A stretch of DNA of 64,000 nucleotides from Atopobium sp. oral taxon 416 (GTDB taxonomy: Bacteria > Actinomycetota > Coriobacteriia > Coriobacteriales > Atopobiaceae), in the NCBI RefSeq assembly GCF_018128285.1, contig NZ_CP072380.1, positions 124,001 through 188,000 of the forward strand, in the 5' to 3' direction. Numbering within the stretch: position 1 is the stretch's first letter; each line of letters begins with the position of its first letter. Below, in pieces: positions 50,547 to 59,130 of the stretch. The notes below the pieces were generated by a model. That model did not search any database. It was not told where the DNA came from and saw only the letters and a program-made list of their open reading frames with translations. A program made the position numbers and the translations under genes.

Positions 50547-52016
50547 ATGGATACAATACCTGAAAATTGCTACGCTGCAATTGATCTCGGAGCCTCAAGC
50601 GGACGTGTGCTCCTAGGCTGGTTTGACCAAGGCATGCTGAAGCTCCAAGAGGTTCATCGCTTTGATAACCTGCAGCAGCGATTGCATGGGCACCACTGTT
50701 GGAATATCGATGGGCTCTTTTCTGAGATCGTGAAAGGGCTTGCCCTCTGCAAATCCAAGTACGGAGTAGTGCCAAAGAGTATCGGTATCGGCACCTGGGG
50801 CGTTGACTTTGTCCTTTTGGATAAGGACGACCACATGCTCGGTGATGCGGTGGCCTATCGCGACTCCAGAACCGATGGTATCTATCCGGTAGCCGATGCG
50901 ATCATGTCCGCCTCCGAAGTCTATGCGCGCACCGGTATCCAGCGCCAGACCTTCAACACGCTCTATCAACTGTTAGCGCTGTCAAAGGAGCATCCAGAAC
51001 AGCTCGAGCAAGCCTCGACGTTCCTGATGATCCCGGATTACCTGAACTTCCTTCTGACCGGCGTCAAGCTCAATGAGTATACCGACGCTTCTACCACGGG
51101 CATGCTCGACGCCCGCATCGGTGATTGGGATAAGGACCTTATCTCCCAGTTCGGTATCCCCACCGACATCTTTCAGATTCCGTCTATGCCAAGCACCGTC
51201 GTTGGAGCGCTTACCGACGATGTTGCAAGCGACGTCGGCTACCAAACTACTGTTGTTCTGCCTGCTACACATGACACTGGATCTGCGTTCTTGGCGGTAC
51301 CTGCCCGTGATGAGAAAGCCGTGTTCCTGTCTTCTGGGACCTGGTCGCTGATGGGCGTTGAGAATAAAGAGCCTATCACGACCGAGCAGGCGCGCGGCCT
51401 GAACTTCACCAATGAGGGTGGGTATGAGCGCAGATACCGCTTCCTGAAGAACATCATGGGCCTCTGGATGATCCAGAGCATCCGCCGTGAACTCAACGGC
51501 GTAAACTATGTCCAAGCCGGAGACGAAAAGGCTCCCAAGATAGCGCCGCAGCATACCTATGGCTTCGGAGAGCTCTCCGAGATGGCACGTCAGTCTGAGA
51601 GCTTCACCTCTGGGGTGAATGTGAACGACGAGCGTTTTCTATCACCAGACTCGATGATCGATGCGGTCAAGAGCTGGTGCAAGGAGTACGACGAAGCCAT
51701 TCCTTCAACAACCGGGGAGCTTCTGCAGGTGGTCTACCGTTCGCTTGCGCATACGTACGCAATGACGGTGGATGAGCTGAAGCGGACTACCGGTAAGGAA
51801 TTCACTTCAATCAACATCGTGGGCGGTGGTTGCCAGGACACCTATCTCGATGAGTTGGCCTCTAAGGTCTGCGGCATGCCCGTCTTTGCGGGACCGGTGG
51901 AGGGCACGAGCCTCGGCAACCTTGAAGTGCAGATGATCCGGGCTGGTGAGTTCAAAGATCTTCAAGAGGCGCGCGATTGCGTCGCGCGTTCGTTCAGTGT
52001 GAAACAGATTGGCTAG
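50547..52016 (+). CDS. rhaB: Rhamnulokinase
   Basis: A 489-residue FGGY kinase that phosphorylates L-rhamnulose at C1. The N-terminal ATP-fold motif AAIDLGASSGRVLLG, the substrate segment GIGTWGVDFVLLD, LFLSSGTWSLMG-like block (VFLSSGTWSLMGVENKEP) and INIVGGGCQDTYLDELAS near the end are diagnostic. AGGGG lies 6 bp before the ATG at 50547; a GTG one codon earlier is possible. First gene of rhaB-rhaA-rhaD. Confidence 0.94.
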   Translation: MDTIPENCYAAIDLGASSGRVLLGWFDQGMLKLQEVHRFDNLQQRLHGHHCWNIDGLFSEIVKGLALCKSKYGVVPKSIGIGTWGVDFVLLDKDDHMLGDAVAYRDSRTDGIYPVADAIMSASEVYARTGIQRQTFNTLYQLLALSKEHPEQLEQASTFLMIPDYLNFLLTGVKLNEYTDASTTGMLDARIGDWDKDLISQFGIPTDIFQIPSMPSTVVGALTDDVASDVGYQTTVVLPATHDTGSAFLAVPARDEKAVFLSSGTWSLMGVENKEPITTEQARGLNFTNEGGYERRYRFLKNIMGLWMIQSIRRELNGVNYVQAGDEKAPKIAPQHTYGFGELSEMARQSESFTSGVNVNDERFLSPDSMIDAVKSWCKEYDEAIPSTTGELLQVVYRSLAHTYAMTVDELKRTTGKEFTSINIVGGGCQDTYLDELASKVCGMPVFAGPVEGTSLGNLEVQMIRAGEFKDLQEARDCVARSFSVKQIG

Positions 52017-52073
52017 AGCAGCTCCGTACAAACAGAGCTTGAAAATAGGCTGCATGTGTGAGAGGAGAAAGTC

Positions 52074-53342
52074 ATGGCAGATGTAGAGAAACAAGCGTAT
52101 GAGCTCGCAAAAGGCAAGTACGCCGAGCACGGTATCGATGTAGAGGCAGCGATGGACAAGCTTTCAAAGAAGGCAATCTCCATGCACTGCTGGCAGGGCG
52201 ATGACGTTATGGGCTTTGACCAGCCGGAAAACGCAGCCTCAGGTGGCATCCTGACGACCGGCAACTATCCGTACCGCGCCCGCAACTTCAAGGAGCTTAC
52301 GGAGGACTTCGAGAAGGCTGCAAGCCTCATCCCAGGTAAGAAACGCATCAACCTGCACGCAAGCTATGCGGTCTTCACCGATGAGAACCCCTGGGTTGAC
52401 CGTGACCAGATCGAGTACAAGCACTTTGAGCCCTGGATCATGTGGGCAAAGAAGAACGGCTACGGTATCGACTTCAATCCAACCCTCTTCTCCCATCCGA
52501 TGGTCAAAGAGGGGCTGACGGTCTCCTCACCAGAGAAAGAGGTGCGTGACTTCTGGATTCGTCACTGCATCGCCTGCAGAAAAATCGCTGAGCGCATCGG
52601 CGAAGAGATGGACGATATGGTCCTCAACAACTTCTGGATCCCCGATGGCCTGAAGGATTATCCGGCTGACCGCTATGGCCTCCGCAAGCGCCTTAAGGAT
52701 TCCCTGGATGAGATCTACTCCTTCGAGACCCCGCACGTAATCGACTCCGTTGAGCAGAAGGTCTTCGGCATCGGCCTTGAGGGCTTCACGGTCGGCGATC
52801 AGGAGTTCTACGTCTCCTACGCGGCAAAGAAGGGCGGCAACATTGTGCCGCTGATCGACCTCGGCCACTTCAACCCGATGGAGAACGTTCCTGAGAAGCT
52901 TTCCTCACTGGCACTGTTCTTCCCGTATCTTGCGCTGCACGTCACGCGCTCAATGCATTGGGATTCCGACCATGTGACGCTCTTCGACGACACGATGCGT
53001 GAGCTTTCCTACGAGATTGCTACAATTCCAGGCGCCTGGGGCAAGTCCCGTATCGGTATGGACTTCTTCGACGCCTCTATCAACCGTGTTGGCGCTTGGG
53101 CGGTCGGTATGAGAACTATGGAGAAGAGCCTGCTGTATGCGCTGCTCCAGCCTGCAAAGGAAATGAAGCACCTACAGGATACCTACCAGTTCTCTGAGAA
53201 GATGATGGTGTATGAGGCCGCCAAGACGATGCCGTTCGGTGCGGTGTGGGACAAGTACTGCCGTCGCCAGAATGTCCCGGCAGACTCGGATGTCTGGGCT
53301 GAGGTCAAGAAGTACGAGGATGAAGTGATGTCTCAGCGCTAA
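52074..53342 (+). CDS. rhaA: L-rhamnose isomerase
   Basis: A 422-residue TIM-barrel isomerase converting L-rhamnose to L-rhamnulose. The family path is complete: ISMHCWQGDDVMGFDQPE at the start, NPTLFSHPMVKEGLTVSSP, LNNFWIPDGLKDYPADR, the metal site around PLIDLGHFNPMENV and SMHWDSDHVTLFDD, and GMDFFDASINRVGAW. GGAG precedes the ATG. It lies 57 bp after rhaB and 29 bp before rhaD on the same strand. Confidence 0.96.
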   Translation: MADVEKQAYELAKGKYAEHGIDVEAAMDKLSKKAISMHCWQGDDVMGFDQPENAASGGILTTGNYPYRARNFKELTEDFEKAASLIPGKKRINLHASYAVFTDENPWVDRDQIEYKHFEPWIMWAKKNGYGIDFNPTLFSHPMVKEGLTVSSPEKEVRDFWIRHCIACRKIAERIGEEMDDMVLNNFWIPDGLKDYPADRYGLRKRLKDSLDEIYSFETPHVIDSVEQKVFGIGLEGFTVGDQEFYVSYAAKKGGNIVPLIDLGHFNPMENVPEKLSSLALFFPYLALHVTRSMHWDSDHVTLFDDTMRELSYEIATIPGAWGKSRIGMDFFDASINRVGAWAVGMRTMEKSLLYALLQPAKEMKHLQDTYQFSEKMMVYEAAKTMPFGAVWDKYCRRQNVPADSDVWAEVKKYEDEVMSQR

Positions 53343-53371
53343 TGCTGATTCGAGTGTGAGAGGACTTTACG

Positions 53372-54205
53372 ATGTCGATTGAGGAGCTTGATTTTGTCAA
53401 GGGCTTCTGCAGAATGTGCGATGACGGATTCAAACAGGGCTGGCATGAGCGCAACGGTGGAAACCTCACGTATCTGATGGATTCAGACGAGGTTACAGCC
53501 GCAAAGCCTGACTTCCTGGAGCCGCATGGGTGGGTTGATCTGGGAATGCAGGAGACGAGCCTTGCGGGCCGCTATTTCCTGACGACCGGTTCTGGCAAGT
53601 ACATGCGCAATGTGCTTGAGGATCCTGCGCACAATATCGGCATCGTAGAGATCAACGATTCCGGCACCGCATACCGGATTGTCTGGGGCCTGCTCAACGG
53701 CGCAAAGCCGACCAGTGAGTTCCCGACTCACTGTATGAACCATGCGGCCAGACTGGAAGTCGATCCGTCGAATCGTGTGATCTATCACTCCCATACCCCG
53801 GGCATCATCGAGATGAGCAACTTGGTCGAGCTTGACGACCGGACCTTCTCCCGTATCCTGTGGAAGATGATGACGGAGTGCGTCGTGGTCTTCCCGCAGG
53901 GCGTCGGCGTGGTGCCCTGGATGGTACCAGGTGGCGTCGATATCGCGAAAGCCACGAGCAAGCTGATGAAGAAATATCCCGCTGCCGTGTGGGCACAGCA
54001 TGGCCTCTTCGCCTCCGGCTCTGACTTTGATACTGCCTTCGGCCCGGCGCATACGATCGAAAAGGCGGCAGAGCTCTACATCGCTTCCCGTGCTGCAAAC
54101 GGTGGATCGGATAAGTTCCTGAACGCGATCACCGATCAGAACCTGAAGGACACTTGCTGTGACTTCCACGTCCAGATCAATCAGGACTTTGTCGACTGCA
54201 GATAA
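53372..54205 (+). CDS. rhaD: Rhamnulose-1-phosphate aldolase
   Basis: A 277-residue class II aldolase splitting L-rhamnulose-1-phosphate into dihydroxyacetone phosphate and L-lactaldehyde. The phosphate-binding RNGGNLTYLMD, the zinc ligands in VIYHSHTPGII, and the third His in WAQHGLFASG are visible. GAGAGGA precedes the ATG. It ends the operon. The lactaldehyde could be reduced by an alcohol dehydrogenase-type enzyme, but none is adjacent. Confidence 0.95.
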   Translation: MSIEELDFVKGFCRMCDDGFKQGWHERNGGNLTYLMDSDEVTAAKPDFLEPHGWVDLGMQETSLAGRYFLTTGSGKYMRNVLEDPAHNIGIVEINDSGTAYRIVWGLLNGAKPTSEFPTHCMNHAARLEVDPSNRVIYHSHTPGIIEMSNLVELDDRTFSRILWKMMTECVVVFPQGVGVVPWMVPGGVDIAKATSKLMKKYPAAVWAQHGLFASGSDFDTAFGPAHTIEKAAELYIASRAANGGSDKFLNAITDQNLKDTCCDFHVQINQDFVDCR

Positions 54206-54239
54206 CGACATAGATAAGCCAGACATAGGAATCTGATCG

Positions 54240-54273
54240 CAGGGCCCACGTGCATCAAAGCACATAGGCCCTG
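54240..54273 (+). terminator. Nested hairpin after rhaD
   Basis: CAGGGCC / GGCCCTG outer stem with inner GTGC / GCAC, followed by a short AT stretch without a T-run. Confidence 0.6.
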
Positions 54274-54449
54274 TACCTTAATAGCTAATCTAACCGTCAA
54301 GCACATGAGGGCTGATGCAGGCCGGCCGGCTAGCCCAGGTGATACAACTTTCCATGCCAAAGGGAGCTGTGCCCTGGAGCCTACTGGGCTCTGTGTTTGG
54401 TGACAACCTCTTCGGCTAGCCTTCAAGGAGAAAGTGGAACCGTCAGGAT

Positions 54450-55290
54450 CCATGGTACGCAAAAGTCCCTTCCACACCCGCAGTGCCAAGGCCGAAGATA
54501 CCAAGATCTGCCGGCCTAAGAAGGCCACAGTCGAGTGTTGCTGCTGTAAGCACATAGGCTTTGCTACCTTCGCTAAGCTAAGTGCCAAGATGGGAGTGTC
54601 CTGACTGCAGGCGCACGTACAGCTCGCTTACAGGGACAGTCTTTAAGCACACCAGGCACACACCCTGCCGAAGTAGGTATCACCCATCAGGCTCATGCGC
54701 TACAGTGTGCCCCTTAACTGCAAGAGACAAAGCGCTCAGATATCGCATCAAAAGCGCCTGGGGATGGTGGCATTGGGTCTTTCGTCCTCAAGGAAGTGCC
54801 TCTGGATCGACAAGGCCTACATCGCTGATGCGCACCTCTCCTGCGCCTTCGGGCAGGCGAGCAAGTATGCCCTGTCGGCGGGTTGGCACAGACGTCCACA
54901 CGAGCCCCTATACCGTAGTCTGTGGCCACAAGCCGTCCACGGAAAGGATCAGAAGACCTTGCGGCCACTGAGCTGAAGGCACAAGCGCGCCCACAGTAGG
55001 GTTGATGAGGGATTCAGGGGCTGTCACTGAATCCTACAAGGCCAGTTGTGCGCGATCCGCACTATCTGGACAGCATGGCGCTTGTGGACAATCTCTGCTT
55101 TTGGCTCAAGAGATACCTGTGGCACCTCACAGGGATGTCCAAGGCCAACATGCAAAAGCTACCTCAACTGGTAGGTCTAGCTGTTTTGTGCCAAACAGGC
55201 AAGGCACAGATGGGTTGAAACTGCAAGGGCACCATATGCTTGTGGCCGATGTGGGTCTTCGCAGCTCGGCATGGGTCTAGCAGCCCTCAT
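54450..55290 (+). pseudogene. IS1595 (ISXO2-like) transposase, decayed
   Basis: Broken frames cover most of the protein. The zinc-ribbon start (WECPDCRRTYSSLTGTVFKH) is followed by the first catalytic Asp region KCLWIDKAYIADAHLS, then the C-terminal LCFWLKRYLWHLTGMSKANM and a segment like HMLVADVGLRSSAWV. Many stops and shifts. It is a different copy from the 3' remnants at 17.5, 32.5 and 36.1 kb. Confidence 0.7.
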
Positions 55291-55306
55291 TTGCTTGACT
55301 GTTAGG

Positions 55307-55379
55307 CTAGGGAAACGATGATTAATTCGGCTCGATGAGGTCGCTGAGGCTGTACGCTGTATGCCGCCGGCTTAAAATG
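55307..55379 (+). mobile_element. IS5-type left end, solo fragment
   Basis: GCTAGGGAAACGATGATTAA and the next 50 bp match the left end of the IS5 element at 59131. The fragment stops exactly where ISL3 copy B begins. Confidence 0.7.
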
Positions 55380-56787
55380 GGCTCTTCGCTACTTATGGTG
55401 GGTAGCATATCTGCATCCCCTTGAACACGTGGCGCCCGGACGGTAGGATTTTCCCCGACAGGAGGCTGCGTTCCTAAGGTGCGATATGGATGCTTAAGGC
55501 AGGGATGCTGGCAAGGCTCTTTAAGAGGTCGATGGGGCTTAAGGACGAGTGGGAGGTCACGGGCGTCTGGTTTAAGGAGCGCGAGGGAGCGCAAGATAAG
55601 CTCCATGTGAGGGTCGCGCACAGGAGGGGCCAGGCGATGGAGTGTCCCGTCTGCCACAGGAGGTGCGCTACCTACGACACGCGCGAGAGGACCTTGTGGC
55701 ATCTCGACATCTGGCAATACGATACGATCGTGCACTGCGCGCTGCCCAGGGCCGACTGCCCCAAAGACGGTGTGCATGCCGTGAGGATGCCCTGAAAGGT
55801 GCGGCCGAAGACGCACTTCACCGCGCTCTTTACGGCGCAGGTGATAAGTGATGGCACTCTTTGGCATGAGCGTCTCCGCGATAGCGCATCTGATGCACGA
55901 GACAGCCCACGCGCATATGGCGTCTGCTGGGCAAGGCCGTGACCGAGGCGAGGGATGCCACCGACTACTCGGATGTCGTGCGCGTAGGCATAGACGACAC
56001 CGCCAAAAGGCGCAACCAAAGCTACATCAGCATCATGGCCAACCTCGACTGTCAGCGTGCCGTGGCCGTCACGCAAGGCAGGGACAAGGGGGCCTTAGGC
56101 AGGCTCTGCAGCGAGCTTAAGGAGCACGGAGGGGACAGGTCAAAGGTCCAGGAGGTCACGCGCGACATGGCTTAAGGCATACTCGTTGGGGGGCGGCGCC
56201 AAGATGCCCCAGGCCACACAGAGCGTGGGACAGCTTCCATGTGGTGCAGCTCCTGATGAGGGCGACAGACCCTGTGAGGTGCCAAGAGAGGCGCGAGTCG
56301 GCGAAGAAGCACAAGGAAGCTTGCCCAGACGAAGTACCTGTGGCTGAAGAAGAAGGAGTCGCTCACAAAGCTCCAGCTCGCCAAGAGGGAGGAGCTCGAC
56401 CCTGCGAAGACCCATCTCAGGACTGCAAGGGCCTGCCAGATGGCAGAGGCGCTGCAGGACGTCTATTCATGTGCTGACAGAAAATCGGCGGCCAGGGCCC
56501 CAGAGCGCCTCTGCTCGTGGATGATGCACTCTGCCGTGGCCGAGATGAAGAGCGTGGCGAGGACGCTCAGGAAGGAGCGGGAGGGGATCTTGAACTGGTA
56601 GAAGAGGGGATCTACCAACTCGTTCCTCGAAGGCCTCAACTCCGTCGTGCAGTCGGTCCGCAGCATCGCCAGGGGCTTCAGGAGCATCACCTACTTCAGG
56701 ACGATGATCTTCCTCAGGCTAGGCCGTCTGGACTTCACAGCCCAAAGAAAGCTCGCATGCGCTACCCACTAGAAACAGCGAAGAGCC
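55380..56787 (+). mobile_element. ISL3-family element, degenerate copy B
   Basis: Same ends (GGCTCTTCGCT / AGCGAAGAGCC) and same length as copy A at 34672-36076, in opposite orientation. The transposase starts MLARLFKRSMGLKDEWEVTG, has YDTRERTLWHLDIWQYDTIV, and breaks at a stop near 55793, with further shifts to the final LACATH-like end. No matching 8-bp flanks are visible, so this copy may have been rearranged after insertion. Confidence 0.85.
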
Positions 56788-56903
56788 TCAATTTAGCATG
56801 GAGATTAATGCTAAACTACAGAGCAACATTACCACTATGTTGGCATTTGTATGGGTACACTATAGCATATGTAAAGCATTATGCTCTATTTGGGGGTGAG
56901 AAT

Positions 56904-57173
56904 ATGGCGTCTACAGTAATGGTAAATATCCGTATGGACCCAGAGACCAAAAAGGGTATGGAAGAGACTTGCCGTGATCTGGGCATGAGCATGACCACAG
57001 CGTTCGTGATCTATGCGAGAAAGGTGGCACGTGAGCACCGCATCCCTTTTGAGGTATCGGTAGATCCCTTCTACTCGGATGAGAACCAGGCACACCTTCG
57101 CCAGGCAAAGGTAGACCTCGATGCAGGCCACAGCATCGTCCATGAACTGGCAGCAGACGATGGCGCTGAATAA
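56904..57173 (+). CDS. RelB/DinJ-type antitoxin
   Basis: An 89-residue protein beginning with a ribbon-helix-helix domain (VMVNIRMDPETKKGMEETCR, LGMSMTTAFVIYARKV) as in RelB/DinJ antitoxins, with a C-terminal part that would wrap the toxin. GGGGGTGAG precedes the ATG. It overlaps the downstream toxin gene by 14 bp. The RHH domain should also repress the operon. The 100-bp AT-rich region before it probably holds the promoter. Confidence 0.9.
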   Translation: MASTVMVNIRMDPETKKGMEETCRDLGMSMTTAFVIYARKVAREHRIPFEVSVDPFYSDENQAHLRQAKVDLDAGHSIVHELAADDGAE

Positions 57174-57432
57174 AGTCTGGGCCCCAGAAGCCTGGGATGA
57201 CTACATATGGTGGCAGACGCAGGACAAGAAGACGCTCAGGCGGATAAACGCTCTCGTGAAGGATATCGAACGCAATGGCGTGTCCTCGGGCACAGGAAAG
57301 CCTGAACAGCTACGAGGCGATCTTTCTGGGTTCTGGTCAAGACGCATCGACTCACAAAACCGCCTGGTCTATCGCGTCGTCGGCGCTAATCTTGAGATTG
57401 CCCAGTGCCGTTCGCACTACGGAGATCACTAA
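57160..57432 (+). CDS. YoeB/Txe-type mRNA interferase toxin
   Basis: A 90-residue RelE-fold toxin of the YoeB/Txe group, which cuts mRNA on the ribosome. The family pattern is complete: WAPEAWDDYIWWQTQDKKTL, LVKDIERNG, GKPEQLRGDLSGFWSRRID, NRLVYRV, and the catalytic C-terminal CRSHYGDH with the His-Tyr pair. Starting at ATG 57160 gives the family's normal N-terminus; ATG 57121 would add 13 unusual residues. YoeB usually partners a YefM (Phd-type) antitoxin; here the partner is RelB/DinJ-type. Confidence 0.9.
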   Translation: MALNKVWAPEAWDDYIWWQTQDKKTLRRINALVKDIERNGVSSGTGKPEQLRGDLSGFWSRRIDSQNRLVYRVVGANLEIAQCRSHYGDH

Positions 57433-57637
57433 GCAAATCATTTTTACGATGATCTTGTATCCAGATAAAACCTTATCGAGCTAATCCGTATTGGGCGCCT
57501 TCTTGAGCTGTTAGTCAGAAGCCGGAAATTTGCGAAAGCGTGGCATCGATGGCACCAAGCGCCTCGTCAACTAGGGGCGACATGCAGACGTGGTAAACTA
57601 ACATCAATTGCGGCGTGTGGCTTCGGCCCACACCTGG

Positions 57638-57668
57638 AAGAGCCCGATGTGTCGGGCTCTTCTTATAT
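57638..57668 (+). terminator. Terminator downstream of the toxin-antitoxin pair
   Basis: AAGAGCCCGA / TCGGGCTCTT with loop TGTG, then TCTTATAT. A second small stem TGTGG-CTTCGG-CCACA lies just before it (about 57615-57632). The 200 bp between the toxin and these hairpins (57433-57637) has no gene I can support. Confidence 0.82.
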
Positions 57669-57759
57669 CAAGGCAGCTTACATGAATGCATGACATGACA
57701 AGGCCCAGCCCGCCGTGTGCCGGACTGGGCCTCTTGATGCTTCTATGAGCTGCTTTGTG

Positions 57760-58400
57760 CTATCCCTCTACGACAGCACGGCCGCGACGGAAGGCTTCGA
57801 TGTTCGCCTCAATCGTCTTGGGGGCACGCAGCGCCTGATGGCAGACTCCCAGGCTTCCTCGTCGAGGGGAAGCATCGTTGAGAGGGCGCCGACAAGCACG
57901 ACATTGGTCGATTCCGACCCCCCCCTGCTGCACGTGCGATGACGCCAGCATTGATCTTCTTGGCTCCCAGAGCATCGAGCCTTGCTTCCACATCGTCCGG
58001 CATCTTGAACGTGCCGATGGCTACGGAGACCGGCGCAATCGTCTCGTCATTCACGATCACGGTGCCGCCCTCCTTCAAGTACTGCCAGGCACGAAGTGCC
58101 TCTATTGCCTCGAAGGCAACTATTGCATCAGCGCAGCCTGGATCTGCCCATCGAGTCCACATGGCTTCCCACGCGGATGACCGTGGAGACGGAGCCGCCT
58201 CTCTGGCTCATGCTGTGAATCTCGGAGATCTTCACGTCGAGATCAGCCTCTGCTGCTGTCATGGCCAGGATATTGCCTGCCAGGATCGTGCCCTGGCCGC
58301 CGACACCGACGAGCAGGACGGTACGGGTGCCTTCAAGCTCTACCTGCTTGCCGGTAAGCTCGACAGAGGAGCTCTTGGTAGATGCTGTTGCGTGCGGCAT
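57760..58400 (-). pseudogene. iorB: Indolepyruvate ferredoxin oxidoreductase beta subunit, frameshifted
   Basis: IorB with IorA oxidises aryl pyruvates from aromatic amino acids to aryl-acetyl-CoA. The minus-strand start has AGGAGAG and encodes VLLVGVGGQGTILAGNILAM and EIHSMSQRGGSVSTVIRVGS. A frameshift near 58150 leads to AIVAFEAIEALRAWQYLKEG and FKMPDDVEARLDALGAKKIN. A second near 57925 leads to the end KTIEANIEAFRRGRAVVEG. With two shifts the gene is broken. No iorA lies upstream; IS110 debris takes its place. Confidence 0.8.
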
Positions 58401-58680
58401 AGCTACTCTCCTCATATATTCTTTCTGCCACTTCTCGCGCAGTGGCCGCGCTCTTTTCCTGTAGATGTGAATATGGGATAAAGGGCGTGCATGGATCGCA
58501 GGGTGCTTGGCGTGTTCTGCTGGAGTTTGGCTCTTGCAGACGGCTGGTGCCTTTGGCCCGCAGCTGGACGCGAATTAGGCAGGATGTCGTTAGGCGATGG
58601 ATGTCCCCGTGAGGTTGCGCCTGCAAAGACCAGAGGAAAACCTTAGCCCCTCAGTCAAGTAAGAGGTAGGAGGTAGCTGC

Positions 58681-59130
58681 ATGGTATATATCGGCATAGA
58701 CATCGCTAAGCGCTTCTATGTGCTGTCAGCCGTGAGTGAGGATGGAGGGACCCTCATCGAGTCACTCAGATTTGCCAACAGCGCCGGCAGGCTTCAAAAA
58801 GCTGCTCGAGCGGCTGAAGAAGGCCGGTATCGGTCCAGAGGGCAGCCTGGCTAGTATTGAGGCCACGGGGCACTACTGGGTTGTTCTGCTTAACTTCATG
58901 GCCGCTCATGGCTATGACGCTGCGCACGCTCAAGACCGATGCGATCGGTGCAGCCCATGATCGCAGAGCTTATGCGCTACAAGCGCTATGAGCCCTGCGC
59001 ACTGGACGAGCGGAGAGCTGCTTGCGCTTGGGCGCACTACCGCGCGTCGCTTGCCGAAGAGCTCGACTATGCTCAAAAACCGCGCCACAGCCATCCTCGA
59101 CGGCCTGTTCAGCGGCTCGTTTAGGCCCAC
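58681..59130 (+). pseudogene. IS110-family transposase, N-terminal remnant
   Basis: Starts MVYIGIDIAKRFYVLSAVSE and, after a shift near 58780, continues FKKLLERLKKAGIGPEGSLA and SIEATGHYWVVLLNFMAAHG. A further shift gives MIAELMRYKRYEPCALDERR. It ends against the IS5 left end. The 180 bp in front of it (about 58500-58680) is the non-coding end typical for IS110. Confidence 0.75.

Noticed and set aside
57480-57670. A small structured RNA such as SRP RNA or a riboswitch before the terminator
   Set aside because: The tell-tale SRP loop sequences are absent and no known riboswitch core could be matched; only two hairpins are visible.
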